This document shows, piece after piece, positions 43,753 to 56,522 of a stretch of 64,000 nucleotides of DNA (positions are counted from its first letter, which is position 1; every line of letters starts with the position of its first letter). The DNA lies in contig OX485806.1 in the NCBI GenBank assembly GCA_950295325.1, forward strand, positions 13,704,001-13,768,000, given 5' to 3'. Both the position numbers and the translations under genes were made by a program. The DNA is from Polytrichum commune. Its lineage: Eukaryota; Streptophyta; Polytrichopsida; Polytrichales; Polytrichaceae. The notes under the pieces are model-generated. The model saw nothing but the letters and a program-made list of their open reading frames with translations. It made no database searches and was not told where the DNA came from.

Positions 43753-46614
43753 AAAAGTGCTTACATTGGGTTGTTGTGCACACTGGTGGAGAACAAATTT
43801 TAGTATGTGCAATCAGTATACTACAGTCTATTGGTACGTTGGAGGTGATCCTCTTGTTACAGGTTTGACAGGATCTGTGTTGTCGTAACTGTCAAATTGA
43901 AAGGCTCTGCAACTTAGAACATAAGTTACTATCAGGTACTCACATTTGCCTATCTATGCACCAGGGCAGGGATTTTATCAACTTATTCATAGTTTGTTCA
44001 CTGGACTATATCCTACCATTATTTTTTTGGTCTTGCTTGGCCTTCTGCATATGCAGTTGTATATGCACATGTAATTTACATTGAATGGAAGCCGGGTTCC
44101 TTAGTTGGCATAACCTCTAACAATGCCAGGTTATGCTTAGTGGGTTGTTTTTGATCAGGCTACTTGGTTGATGATATTTCTTCTCTTGTTTGCAATATTG
44201 AAGATAACGTCCTCAATTTACCAACAGCAGTAGGTATTTCTTGCCAGTACTTTGCGAAAGAAATTGTTATTACTCCGAGCAGTAGATGGATGGTAAGTAC
44301 ATGAGTAGCAAACATGGAGGTTGAACAATATCCTCAGGAGTATTTAGAAGCAACAATTGTCAAGAAGATACTGGGAGGTGCAGCTACATCCAGATTGAAG
44401 AGCAAGTTGTTGCTAGAAGTAGAAGAACACTATTATATGTTTCATATGGAATGCGAGTCCAAATCATCGTGTATTCTAAAGGAGGGTCAAGAAGCCTGGG
44501 AACATGTCAAGGAGCCTGAAAAGAGTGTGCAGGAAAGTGCGATATTCTAGAAATGAAATCATCATGAAGAGCTGTTGTCTATACTAGAATAAGTACACTT
44601 AGTAAACCTCTGATTTAGTTTAGCAGTAATTGGTGTGCCATGTTAATAACAGTGGTCTTCATGGCTTGTGATACAGCACCGAATGTCATGTGCTACCCAT
44701 AATTACAAGTTAATTAATGTGGGCCAAACTAAAACAGATATTTAGTGTATAGTGATATTATAGACATTCTATTCTATTTTGAGTATTTATTACAGCAGCG
44801 ACAATTTTGTTTATTTATTTATTTACTGTTGTTGCTACTGAATGAAATAAACAAAGTTATAGTTTTTTTGTAATTTGATTTTCACCCAAGGTAATTTACA
44901 TCGGTAAAGAGTAGTGTTGGATTGGTATTGTATTTATTTATATACCATTTGGATATCTATAATGAGGATTTCATTACTTTTGATGGGTTGGATATGGGTA
45001 TTTCACGGTATTTTTTTGTCTTCAAAATTTCATATGGGCCTCTATATCATGCAAGAACTTTCATACCTAGGTAAAATCAGCCTAGTATCAATATGGTTTA
45101 GAATGGTACTGACCCAAATAGTAACTTGGGTATACAAAGATTCTCTCACCTTGACATACCCACCAAATATTAATATTTGATTGGTATGGCAATTTTGATA
45201 CCCATGGGTGAGTTCTTTGATACCATGCTTTCACCTATATACTGATCCAACATTGGTAAAGAAGCAACTTATCCGCAAAGGCAACCTATTTGCACATACT
45301 AGTGTTGTTTTTTTGAATGAGAGTGCCATGTGTTACATAGTGGTTGGTTGGAACTTGTGCAAAAATTGATGTGACATAGGAAAGAAGATTCAATTTTTGC
45401 CATAACATTACTTAGCTAATGAATTATGTTTGGTTGCTTTGACTTCATATTCAATTTGAAGCAATGGGATTCCGACATCCAAAGTCTTTATTATCAAATA
45501 TATTGTTAGGTCCATGAACATAGCTCATCAACTGAGTAATGTTATGGCTAGAAATTCCCTTAGTTATGAACCATATTTGTTTGAAAACCCATGGCAGTTG
45601 GTCACCACTGATTGAAATTCAACGATATTGAATCTTTGACTCCACATTATTTGTTTTTCTAAAATCTCAAAGCCACACAAATCAAAGAATAATACAAGGC
45701 CAAAACTCTTATCAAGTACACCCTAACCCCCTTAATATCATGCTTGTGGCCACTAAAGTGTAGGTGATATTAAGGGGGTTTGTAGTGTTAACATGCATGC
45801 ATGAAAATAGAAAATTAATGTATCATGTGGCATTATGGAATAACATGAAGTCAATACAACAACAATGACAATGATAACAACATCTTGCGTGCAAGCGTGT
45901 GGTTTGAATTCTTTGGTGAAATATTTTAATGTTAAAACATGTGATACATGAGAAGGAAATGTGACAACAAGGAGGGAGATTTAAACCAAGCACATCCATT
46001 CCCTAGGGTTTGGGGATATATAAGAGGGAGTGACATTACAAATGGTGACACTATGGAGGTTAGAGTGTACCTATAGAAGTTAGGATATGCCAAGATGATA
46101 GCAATGTACATTAATATGTGCAATTAGGTTGCCTTTGTTGCCTCTTTATCCATGGATATTACACTGGGTCAAAACCATATCACAAAACTTATAGCTTTGT
46201 TAAATCACTTGCATAGCAACCATTGTAAACATATAATTAACGTGTGTGTTACTATGGTAGTAAATATTCAAAATATTGTGGAATGTCAATAAATTAGTGT
46301 GGGCAACCTAATTGCCCATATCATCGTATATAAATCAATTCCCAAAATACATATGTTGTTAGGCCATCATCAATGGTTTAAGATTTGGAGTAGCATTGTT
46401 ACGAGGTTTGGTAAAAACTTATTGTATCTAAGGTTTATCATTGGTTTGTCCCAACTTAATCTCACTAGACTTATCATGATTATGGATGTTGATTCTAGAA
46501 TTAACTATGCTAAAATAAATAAAACGTTGAGCTATGAAATATTTGAAACATTTTCACATTCCACTTACATGGTTGTTACAGATCCTTAACAATAAATTGG
46601 AGCACCTACATTGG
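43753..46614. other. no gene seen
   Basis: An isolated charged frame at 44314-44550 (78 codons, MEVEQYPQEYLEATIVKKIL) has no recognisable domain. Perfect 16-bp arms AACCCCCTTAATATCA (45725-45740 and 45765-45780) form a stem with a 24-base loop. A block near 46120-46320 is related in inverted orientation to 59650-59850, indicating a dispersed repeat. Confidence 0.45.
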
Positions 46615-46870
46615 GAGAGAGGGAATTACCTATCGCACATGAGCGTACCACTCCTTCATCCAACATAAAAGACATGAAATAACATGCAGCCTAGACGTTG
46701 ATCTTTTGTATTGTTAATTTGACACCAAACTCAATTTAAAACACCTTGAATTTTTCTAGTCCAAATTATTTGAGATGAATCAACTACAAATCAATAAGGG
46801 GTTGAGTTTGTTTAAAATTTTAAATCTTGGTTGGATGAGAGGTGCATTCGTATGCAATAATTTTCTCTCC
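46615..46870. mobile_element. MITE, GAGAGAGGG family, copy 2
   Basis: It opens GAGAGAGGGAATTACC, then GAGCGTACCACTCCTTCATCC, and ends TGCAATAATTTTCTCTCC. It is the most diverged of the four copies. Confidence 0.65.
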
Positions 46871-46997
46871 CCTCGTACATCGTAGTGAGTCCCAATAACA
46901 ACAAGATTCAATCTTAAAGCAATCTCTTGACAAACCGCATCCAAGGGCTCCAACATTATCCCATCCCAAGGAGGTTGAGTAGCCTACCAATATGAGG

Positions 46998-47241
46998 GAG
47001 AGAGGGAATTATTGCATACGAGCGTACCTCTCATTCATCCAACGTACAAGCCTTCATTATAGTATGCAGCCCAAAAGGTGCTAGTTTTTTTATTGGTTGG
47101 ACACTGGAAATACCTTTAAAGATCTTAAATTGGTCTAATGCACATCATACATGATGAAACAACCACAAACCTATAGGGAGTCAAGATTTTTGTGTTAATA
47201 AGACGAAAGGTATGCTCGTATGCAATGGTTCCCTCTCTCTC
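46998..47241. mobile_element. MITE, GAGAGAGGG family, copy 3
   Basis: It opens GAGAGAGGGAATTATTGCAT and ends ATGCAATGGTTCCCTCTCTC, giving inverted ends of about 30 bases. It lies only about 130 bases after copy 2. Flanks contain ATATGA (left) and CATATGA (right), a possible remnant of a target duplication. Confidence 0.7.
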
Positions 47242-47955
47242 CCCCGTCATATGATTAGGTGGCCTTTTTATTCTGGAACTTCCAATTCTATAGACCCTTT
47301 TGGTTGTTGGATCGGATTAAGAATTATATCATCTAGTTAGCAATTGTGAATCAATTAATGTGGGCCACACTACTTGTCTAGTCATGGTGGAAATAATATT
47401 GGTCCAACACCCCACGTTTTCCCCTAAGTCATCCTAGAGACTTCATAACAACACCTTTAGCATTTGTCCTCAGACAAAAGTAGCATAAACTAGAATAGCC
47501 ACTTGCATCAATTTCATAGAAAAAAAAATCAATTTGACCTGCACTAAATTAAACTAGAGACTTGGCACGGTTTGAAAAAAAATGTGGGTTCTAGAGAATC
47601 ACACTATATACACCAATTAATGTTGGTGGTACTAATTCAAGTCGCACGCACAATCTAGCCAAATCTCAAAGTTACCGAGGGCTAATTTGTACTAAATGAC
47701 ACTAAAATTATGAATACATGCTCATTTATCATAGATTTCAAGAAAATTAGGGTGTGCCACATGATTGTTAGCGAATAGTGCCAAGTGTCAGTATTTTCAA
47801 CGGAGAGGGCCATGTGTCAAGATGAACAAGGCTCCCTAGATCTTTTGGTGGCACTGATTTCATAGCGTAAAGGAACTTCCTATCACCTTCACTAATTCCC
47901 CCCCCCCCCACTCACTAATTGGTACATTTAGTGTAGTCATTGCAGACCACACTAA
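47242..47955. other. no gene seen
   Basis: Only short frames. A C10 run lies at about 47900. The last three bases (TAA, 47953-47955) are the target duplication of the next element. Confidence 0.5.
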
Positions 47956-49153
47956 GGGGCAGTTTACACCATAGACCATGAACTCGTCCCACGGAAGATG
48001 CCTTATTCCGTGGTACGAGTTCATGGTCTACATTTCATGGTCCGAGTTCTTAAAATATTGATTTACAAAGCCGTTGGGCCCCAAGAGGAATGACCATGCG
48101 GCAAGAAGTGGAGTGTTGATTTTTTTAATATAAGCCCAAAAAGGGCAGTTTTGGGAAAAAAAATGAAGTTTGACCACTTTGTTGACTTCAATTTGCCTTC
48201 ACTTGCCTACACATGGCTTCACTTATCTTGTCACTTAGTTTTTTCTTCTTTTCGCCTTAAAGTTTGATCATTCTCTTGTCATCTCTTGGGCTTCAATTGT
48301 CTTCACTTCTCGTTGAATGTGTCGAAGATGTGGCTTGCAAATCTTCTCACAACAATTTTTACAAAAAAAAATGAGCAATTCAATTTGTACATGTGACATG
48401 TAATTTACATGTGACATATACCTTGTGTTGTCACTACACTAAATAGGATATTTAGTGTTTGATTATATCTAATGTTGTTACCACCCAACCTTGCTCAACA
48501 CTAAATTTCAATTCTTTGATAATTAATGTTAGAAGATTTCCCATTGCATTTCTTTTGACCACCCTGATCTACAATCACTAAACGACTACATATTTTTCTT
48601 TTTTGTTTTGCAACTGTAGTTTTTAAACATTTTGGGGCGTGTAATATACCGTTGGAAAGGTATTTTCAAGACCTTTTCAACGGTAAATTACAAGCCCCAA
48701 AATTCCAAACATTGCAGCTGGTAGACCAAAAAAAACAAATCTGCACTTGAATTCTTGAGTTCTAGATGTCCCGCGTTGTTTGATGAAACACGTGTAAGCC
48801 GGTTTAAGGGGTAGGGCAAGGTAGTGTTGGTATGTCTCATGGGCTATAATATAATTAAGGCACATAAAAGGTAGATTCATTAAAACATTCTTGAAATGGC
48901 ATTTCTCTGACATGGGCCCTTGCCCTTTTCCTACCAGACCACCTCTCTTGCCTCTCTCACCGCAAAACCCATTGGACCATGTCAGTGCATTTATCAGACC
49001 TTAAAAATTATATTTTGGGGACCTCAACCTCCATGGTCCCTCTGCCTTTTTTCATAAGTGTAAACCGAAGTTGTCCCGGGACAACTTCAAGAGCCAATCA
49101 GCTGCCTTGCAGAGCCCTAGTCCAACTTCATGGTCCATAGTGTAAACCGCCCC
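47956..49153. mobile_element. Tourist-like (PIF/Harbinger) element, copy 1, 1.2 kb
   Basis: It begins GGGGCAGTTTACACCATAGA and ends with the inverse, GTAAACCGCCCC at 49153, with TAA on both sides (47953-47955, 49154-49156). TWA target duplications with G-rich ends mark PIF/Harbinger-derived elements. It is larger than the other three copies, and its shared internal blocks run in the opposite orientation. It contains an inner hairpin (48630-48706). Confidence 0.8.
48630..48706. repeat. near-perfect inverted repeat inside Tourist copy 1
   Basis: Arms TTTTGGGGCGTGTAATAT.. and ..TAAATTACAAGCCCCAAAA pair over about 30 bases, including CCGTTGGAAAGG/CCTTTTCAACGG, with few mismatches and a loop under 20 bases. 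It could be a smaller fold-back nested in the Tourist element. Confidence 0.75.
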
Positions 49154-49584
49154 TAATAGGACTATTGAGTGTACTCAAGGCTGACTTTTTACATGCATAG
49201 TTCAAAACGATAAATAAAGGTACATGTACGTGCACCTATAATGAGCAATGTACCTAAATTGGCACAATCCATGGCGTTTTTAGATTCTAGACATGAGATG
49301 AAAACCAACCCTATGTTGTGTCCATTTTAGGTACACTCTTATAAATAGGTGCACATACTACCTTGCATCAACAACACTACATGTGAGTTTATGCTTGGTG
49401 TTGACTTGCCCGACAGAATTTTGTTGTGGTTTTGGGCGGTTTCCCCAAGGTTAACGAATAAAGGAGTATGTTGAAATACATCCCGCGGGCTATGCCAAGT
49501 GGCTTTTAAATTATACCACAATTCCCTTCCTAAGTTCCTACACAGTTGGTACCGCCTTTCAATCTAAGGGTGGGTTTATTCTAA

Positions 49585-50135
49585 GGGTGGGTTTACACCA
49601 TGGACTGTGAAGTTGTCCCAAGGCCGTGTAAAATCTATGATTGGTTGTTGGTCTCGTTCTGGGATCACTTCAATTTACATCAAGGAGACAATGTCAAAGT
49701 GACCATGGAGTTCGAGGTTTCCAGAGACGTAATTTAAGCCCTACATTATTCATTGACATGGTCCAACGGGTTTTGTGGTGGGAGAGGCAAAAGAGGTGCT
49801 CTAGTAGAAAAAGGCAGGGGCTCATGGCAAAGAAATGTTGTTACAATAAAATAAAAAATTGGGGGGAAAAGAAGATGAAGACAAGAGAAGAAAAAAGAAT
49901 AATCAAACTTATTTTTTGTTCTTCCAAAATTGCCCTTTTTGGGCATATATTAAAAAAAAATACATTTACTTTTTGGTGCATGGTCATTCCTCTCGATCCA
50001 CATTCGGTTTACACCTAGTGAGGGGCCCAAAGGCTTTGTAAATTGATTGTTTTAAGAAATTGAACCATGAAGTCGGACCATGGAAAAAGCCATCTTTCAT
50101 GGTCCGACTTCATGGTCCATGGTGTAAGCCGGCTT
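49585..50135. mobile_element. Tourist-like MITE, copy 2
   Basis: It begins GGGTGGGTTTACACCATGGA and ends CATGGTGTAAGCCGGCTT, with TAA at 49582-49584 and 50136-50138. A second copy of the first 12 bases (AAGGGTGGGTTT) lies just outside the left end at 49566, probably a local slip. Internally it shares TGGTGGGAGAGGCAAAAGAGG with copies 3 and 4. Confidence 0.75.
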
Positions 50136-52545
50136 TAAGTTACATAACATTACACAACTCCTTGGTTATGTTCCTTAGGACCAAGTATTACATGAGCATA
50201 ATTCTTCTTTGGTTGTGGGATTCCCTGTTTATGGGGAACACTCATATTGTATACTATGAACTCTTCGACAAGCAACTATAAACTATAAGAGTTTTCTAAT
50301 TACAGCCCATTTCTTTGGATCAAGACCATCATGTACTTGATGAGTACAAGATGGTTAGCAAATTTAAACTAAGGCCATAGTCACTTTCCTCGTAGTTTTT
50401 GGAGGTCATATGAATGTCTTTTTCATGACCAAAGTGAAGATTCTCATGCTTGTAAAATGGTCATTCAGGTCTTCTCAATTGTGTTGACTACTTATTGAGT
50501 CTCGAATGATTATCATATTTTGAGAATGCAATCCATCTTTTTAAACACTTGTCTTTTGGTATATGTTCTTGGAGCCACACCAAACCACATACCACTTAAA
50601 TAAAGTCATTATGATAAGAAATGTAACCAACTAAAGGTTGTCTACCTAGGGGCTTGGTCCAACATCCCTTACATACTAGACCTTTACTTTCATACTCAAG
50701 GTTGGTTCCTCAAACTAAGTTAAGGTTATTTTCTCAAGTAAGGAGTGCCATTATTTGGTGGGAAAGTTATGCCATGTCAACATTACTTCATTCTCTCATA
50801 CCTTGGACCCACCTTGGACTTGGATCCTAGGGTAAACTCCTTGGGTCCAAAATTATGCTCTCGACTAAGGTAGACATGCCTAAATCAAACACAACAGTAA
50901 TGTGGACACCTATATTTGAGGGGTATGTGGTCAAGTGTGGGTCCAAGAATTGGCACCCGAAAGACATGTGTCCAAAAGAGATTGGACTATGTGCTCAAAA
51001 TATGCCACATGTTCTAGATTCAATGGTCAACATGAAAGGAGGATGTATACGACCACTTAATGAACACAATAATCTTCACTTCAACAATGAATAAGATATT
51101 CATATGAGCTCCATAAATTATTAGGAAAATGACTATGGGCAAAAGTTGGTTTTGCTAATCATCTTACACTAATTGTGTGTGTTTGTGTCCTACTAGTAGT
51201 GGATCCAAAGAGAAAAGTTTCCATCTAAGGCAACTTACCCCATCAATATTACTCACTACCCCAACTTGATAGTTTGCAACTGTTGGATCTTCTCCATCTT
51301 TTGTTGAAATTTTTCCCACATCTTGATTATGGGTTTGACTTTTACATACAATTGTCTGCCTACAACAATTGTCGGTGATAGTGGGCTCAAATGGCCTTGA
51401 CATCAAGGGTAGAATGAAAGATCTATGTTCATTCGAATGCAAGGCAATTAAGGGTTCACCACCTCTCAAGGTGGGGCAATCTTTTAATATCATTTCCTTA
51501 CTTTCCCCTTGTTACCTTCATTTTCCACATGGCTTAAGCCCAAGGCCTTGACCCCTAACTTCCCAAGCAACCATTTTTTCGGTTTGATGGAGGATATAGA
51601 TTGTGCAATAACTCCACCTAACTTGTTTGTACAAAACCAAAAAACTATGACCATCAAGTCAACATGGATAATTACCCATGGACACTTGACCTGTCCAATT
51701 TGGAGATGTTCAATCTGGAAAAAGATAAATGTACATGGGAAGTGGTCATGTTCTTGTTGTGTTGGGAGCTCATGTGAGGGTGTTGGCTCCAGCCGATTAT
51801 TTCCACTCCCATGTAAACTTTGCTCGAAAATATTCACGATGTTCATTTTGGTTCAAATGGTTTTTTAATAATTAATTTATGTTCATGTAAATATAGGCTT
51901 CATGCTCACATCAACCGTCCATGTTAAATTATGGACACACTGATTTTTCATGAATTGTTTGAATATATATATGGATTGATTGGAAGGTGGATTATCTTTC
52001 ACATACTCCAATTGCATGGTGGCTAGCCCCTTGTGCTTTGCACATTGAAGCTAAGAGTTATGGAGGTGTTGAACTATTGAGTTGTTCCCATCTAGTAGAT
52101 TGCACGAGCATTCTACTCATTTTCCAAGTAAATTTGATTGGTCAAAGGTATATTTTAAGGGGTAAAACATGACATTCTCATGTGTAGAGAGAGAAAAAGA
52201 GAGAGAAAGACGAAGCTAACCGCTAAGACTGGAGTGAATGAGGGACGCTTCGCCTTGATCATAACCACATCCTTATGTGCATCCCTTCCTTCATATGTTA
52301 TACTATGAACATTCAAAAGATATCTCGTGCCCCTTTCCCTATGTTAAAGAATATTTTCTCTACTTCATGGTAGATAGACCGTTCTCACTAAACATGTTCC
52401 TTACCTCGGTATCCTCACGTAGATCTTACCGGTGATCCTCTAATTAATGACTTGCCGGTTCATGGTTTAGCCTCAACTTACCGGAGATGTCCCGGTACCC
52501 GTAGTAAGGCACTGTTAGTTCCTACCGAACTCATCACATACCATC
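50136..52545. other. no recognisable gene
   Basis: A block at 50141-50300 (CATAACATTACACAACTCCT) recurs at about 60975-61035, so it is a dispersed repeat. Overlapping frames at 51490-51868 on both strands are unsupported. A GA-rich microsatellite lies at about 52184-52210. Confidence 0.45.
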
Positions 52546-52548
52546 TAA

Positions 52549-52993
52549 GGGGCGGTTTACACTATGGACCATGAAGTCGTCCCACGGCCGTCTAAGCGAT
52601 GTGATTGGACGTTGAAGTCGTCCCGGGACGACTTGGGTTTACACCAAGGAAAAAATGGCAGAGTGACCACGGAGGTTGAGGTCCACAAAATATTATTTTT
52701 TAAGCCTACTCTATCCACTGCCATGGTCCAACGAGTTTTCCGTTGGGACAAGCAAAAGAGGTGGTCCGGGAAAAAGAGCAAGGGCCCATGTCAGAAAAAT
52801 GCCGTTTTAAGCCTTTTTGGTGCATGGTCATTCTTCATGGTCCACATTCGGTTTACACCTAGTGAAGGGCCCATGAACCATGAAAACTAATATTTTAGTA
52901 ACTCGGACCATGGAAGTCGTCCCATGAAGTCGTCCCACGCAAAATAGGCCTCTTATGTGGGACGACTTCATGGTCCATAGTGTAAACCGCCCC
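52549..52993. mobile_element. Tourist-like MITE, copy 3
   Basis: The clearest copy, 445 bases. It begins GGGGCGGTTTACACTATGGA and the right end is its exact inverse (TCCATAGTGTAAACCGCCCC). TAA flanks both sides (52546-52548, 52994-52996). The inverted homology continues through CCATGAAGTCGTCCCAC, so the terminal repeats exceed 35 bases. Confidence 0.9.
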
Positions 52994-53021
52994 TAACTAC
53001 CTGTCTTACCTATTCAGCTTA

Positions 53022-53593
53022 GGGGTTGTCTACACCATGGACCATGAAGTGGTCCCAAGGCCCTGCAAAATTTGTGATTTGTTGTTGAACTCATCCGAAG
53101 ACCACTTCGGTTTACACCAAGAAAAGAAATGTCAGAGTGATCATAGAGTTCAAGGTCTCAAAAGACATGATACTTTAAGGTCTACATTATTCATTAACAT
53201 GGTCCAATGAGTTTTGCGGTGGGAGAGGCAAAAGAGGTGCTCTGGTAGAAAAAGGCCAGGGCCCATGACATAGAAATGTTGTTATAATAGAATTTTAATG
53301 ATTTTTTTTGGGAATAGAAGATGAAGAGAAGAGAAGACAGAAGAATGGTCAAACTACTTTTTTTTTAACTGCCATTTTTGAACATATATAAAAAAAATCA
53401 ACACATTCACTTTGGTGCATGGTCATTCCTCTTGGTCAACATTCAGTTTACACCCAGTGAGGAGCCCAAAGACTTTTTTTCAAAATAAATAAATAAATAT
53501 ATTTAATTTTGTTGAGAAATCGGACCATGGAAGTTGGACCATGAAGTCGGACTATGAAAGATGACCTTCATGGTCCATGGTGTAAACCAACCC
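53022..53593. mobile_element. Tourist-like MITE, copy 4
   Basis: 572 bases, beginning GGGGTTGTCTACACCATGGA and ending CATGGTGTAAACCAACCC, with TTA on both sides (53019-53021, 53594-53596). It starts 28 bases after copy 3 ends and lies in the same orientation. The interior is close to copy 2. Confidence 0.85.
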
Positions 53594-53596
53594 TTA

Positions 53597-55802
53597 TAGC
53601 CATGGTAATCTAATTCCTTGGTACACGGTGGACTTACTGGTACAATAAGTTTCTATATTTTCATTCCCGGTAGTCGCCATTAGCTGCCCTAGTCCTCAAA
53701 TGCTTTCATCTACCTACCATTGCCAAGTCATTTTTTTACCCAGTTCCATCACTCCTCCTTTCCTTACCCACCGATACTTAACCTTGTTTGCCCTATTACT
53801 CAGTCTTGTATCAAGATCCCTTAACCCCTACCGGGGCTTACCTTATTGGTCACCAGCAGAGTTCGGGAAGTTTTTGAAGCCTTAGTGGCTAATTGCCGGT
53901 AGTTGCTACGAAGGGTCGGATTTTTTCCAATTTACATCGGCAAGAGCCGGTCTTTTGTAAAATCAATTGGCCAATTGCCTATATTCTCATATTTTCATTG
54001 GCCAATATCCGATTAAATGGAATTCGTGTCGGCACTAATTGTTTAAAAAATGTATGAACATTTATTAGAAATCATTTCTTAGTACAAAATCTTGAATAAG
54101 TGAAAAGAAAGGCATGCTCAAAACTTCAAATTTGAAGAGTTAATATCCTTGGCAGGAATTGAACCTAGCAATGCCTTCACCGCTTGAAGGCCAAGGGTCC
54201 CCCAATTCTTCATAGAAGCAATTGGATATGAATCGGCTACATTTCCGGGACATTTTATGGTCCATCGGCTAATTGCCGGAGGATTGAAATTACAGTCGGA
54301 TTGCCATCCGATGGTTGGAAATTTGGACCGGCAATGAGGGGAAATCCATCGGCTGATAATGAACTAGCCGTCGGTTTTCCCCGAACATAGGTCACCACTA
54401 CGTCTTTCTTTCACCTGCTAGCTATTACCCGGTATTAACTCTTCCAAAGTATAGCAACCCCCCTTTTTCTCCAAAGTAACTCACCTCTCACAACTTATCC
54501 ATTTAACTCCATAATTCTAATACCATCTTCTCACCACTTCCTCCCTAAGAGTGGCGATATTACAAGTATTATGTCACTAAGCTTGCTATACCACTCCTTA
54601 TCATATGTTCTCTTACTTAGATTACTTGATTCATCCGAAGATGATATCACTACCTCTCAAACTCACCCCTCCAAATTCCTCTCTCATACATACAAATCCT
54701 TGAGAATCGTTCCTATTATACACGAGTACTTATATTTAAAATCCATAGAATTCCTAGGTAATCACTCAATAATCCCCATCGAATCCAAAGCCTAAGTAAC
54801 CTTTTACTACCAAGAAGACAATCTACACACACTAGGTAACCTTCACAAGTACTTCCATATAAAAAAATGGTCCCCCAAAATGTTGTTTTTCTTCCATTAA
54901 AATAAATTTTCAGTGTTGTATCACTAATCTTCCTTTTCAGTTCACACAATCCCTTAAAACAATGGTTCCTCTTTGATGCCACCTTTTGCCTTTTTTAATC
55001 ATTATTTTCATTAATCTTTATCCATTTGTTTTTTGTTTTTTTATTGTCCCAATAAATTTAACTCCATTTTACTGGTAGCACTCCCTAAAAGTAGCTCATA
55101 TCCCATGTGTCCAAGTCCTCCATGTATATCTTAGTCTAGCCTTAAAATTTGTCCATGAAAATTCCACAACCAACAAAGACCATTCAAAATAACCATTTCG
55201 TAGGCTTGGGAATTTGGGGGTTAACATGAAGCCAATGAGAAATCTAAAGCAGAGTCACTTGAGGCTGGAATAGTGCTAAGATGGATGACTTTCCTAGCAT
55301 TTGATGCACCCTACCATTGTGGTCCACCCAATTATAGTGGGAGTGGCATGATGAACCAAACATTTTCAACCAAGCATGGGGGCTTGCCCTTGGAAAAATA
55401 AGGTGCGGGTCAACATGTCCATGCCCGTTCAAGTGTTCACTTTGGAAAGAAGGCACTAATCTTTAAGGTCATATTATGCATGTTTACCATATTACATATA
55501 GAACAAAAGTAACTCAAAGATGAAGAGCACGATAAGCTTAAGATTATCATTCAACTCTCTTACAAAGGCAAATTGGTAGAAAGGTATGTGCTCTTATTGT
55601 GGGAAATGCACCTACAATGAACACAATCTATGATCGGTTTTCACCTCATGTCTAGAATCTAGGAATATCATATATTATGTTTAAATTAGGTACAATGTCG
55701 TTAGTAGGTGCACATACCCTACACTAGATCATTGGGCCAAGGCTAGATGTCCACCTCCTTGAATTGGGCTCCTGCCCCTATTACCAAGGTAAAGGAAGTC
55801 TA
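53597..55802. other. no gene; CGGCTAATTGCCGG-rich repeat region
   Basis: Between about 53887 and 54380 words such as GGCTAATTGCCGG, CGGCAA and GCCGGT recur in both orientations, suggesting an unclassified mobile element with a tRNA-like segment inside it (54151-54205). Beyond 54400 only short frames occur. Confidence 0.4.
54151..54205 (-). mobile_element. tRNA-like (SINE-type) segment, minus strand
   Basis: Read on the minus strand it has CCTTGGCCTTCAAGCGGTGA followed by AGGCATTGCTAGGTTCAATTCC, resembling the D-arm and T-arm promoter boxes of a Leu/Ser-type tRNA (box B GGTTCAATTCC). It is too short and unpaired to be a tRNA gene. Confidence 0.4.
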
Positions 55803-56098
55803 CACTAAATATCGTCTTTAGTGTCATGTGGTATTTTATATCATTGTGGCAACTATTTTAATGACAATTCTTACGAGTAAGTCTACAAGCCTTGTTATGG
55901 AAGATTGAAATTTGGATGAAATATCACTTAGTAAGAGACAATAACTGCAACATTATAAATCTTTAGTGCCCACTTATTTTTAAGGCATGACAAATAATGT
56001 TATGTTCACATCAAGTGTTGGTGACACTACATGGGCAACTGACAATTAGGATTGAGCAAGACAAATAGAATTGGTGAAACTAAATGCAATATCTAGTG
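55803..56098. mobile_element. MITE with palindromic CACTAAAT ends, copy 1
   Basis: Each end is itself a small palindrome, CACTAAAT..TTTAGTG (CACTAAATATCGTCTTTAGTG starts the element; ACTAAATGCAATATCTAGTG ends it). Near the left end GTCATGTGGTATTTTATATC is the inverse of a block in copy 2 (57290-57310). No coding capacity. Confidence 0.6.
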
Positions 56099-56291
56099 TG
56101 ATAAAAACATGTCTCCAATTATTCAGTAGCCGATTTATCTCGAGTGAATTTCTCTAGGCTAATTTGGGACCTCTGTTGCTAATTTTGGGATCAAATCGTC
56201 CAAAAAGAAAATTTACATGCTATAATAGAATGCGTGTTCATCTCGAGTTATAATGATAAAGGCCCAACTCAAAGAGGTGTGTCTAGCCTAT

Positions 56292-56522
56292 AGAGAGGGA
56301 ATTGACGTATACGAGCGTACCTTTCATTCCATTCAACGTAAAAACATTAAAATGGTATGCCACCTGGAGGTTACTTTGTTTTGTTGATTTGACACTGGAC
56401 TTAGCTTTGACATTAGTGTACATGATGTCATTTGAGATGAATAAGCAACAAACCTACAGGGGATCAAGTTTTATGTTGGATGAATAAAAGGTACGCTCGT
56501 ATACAATAATTCCCACTCTCTC
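56292..56522. mobile_element. MITE, GAGAGAGGG family, copy 4
   Basis: It opens AGAGAGGGAATTGACGTATA and ends GTATACAATAATTCCC with ACTCTCTC. TCTAGCC occurs just outside both ends (56282-56288; 56524-56530), compatible with a partly decayed 8-10-bp target duplication as made by Mutator- or hAT-type transposases. Confidence 0.75.

Noticed and set aside
51490-51868. Two overlapping ORFs of about 119 codons on opposite strands
   Set aside because: No similarity to anything recognised, high aromatic and Cys content typical of random frames.
54571-54982. Opposed ORFs at 54571-54795 and 54716-54982
   Set aside because: Short, low-complexity, no domain.
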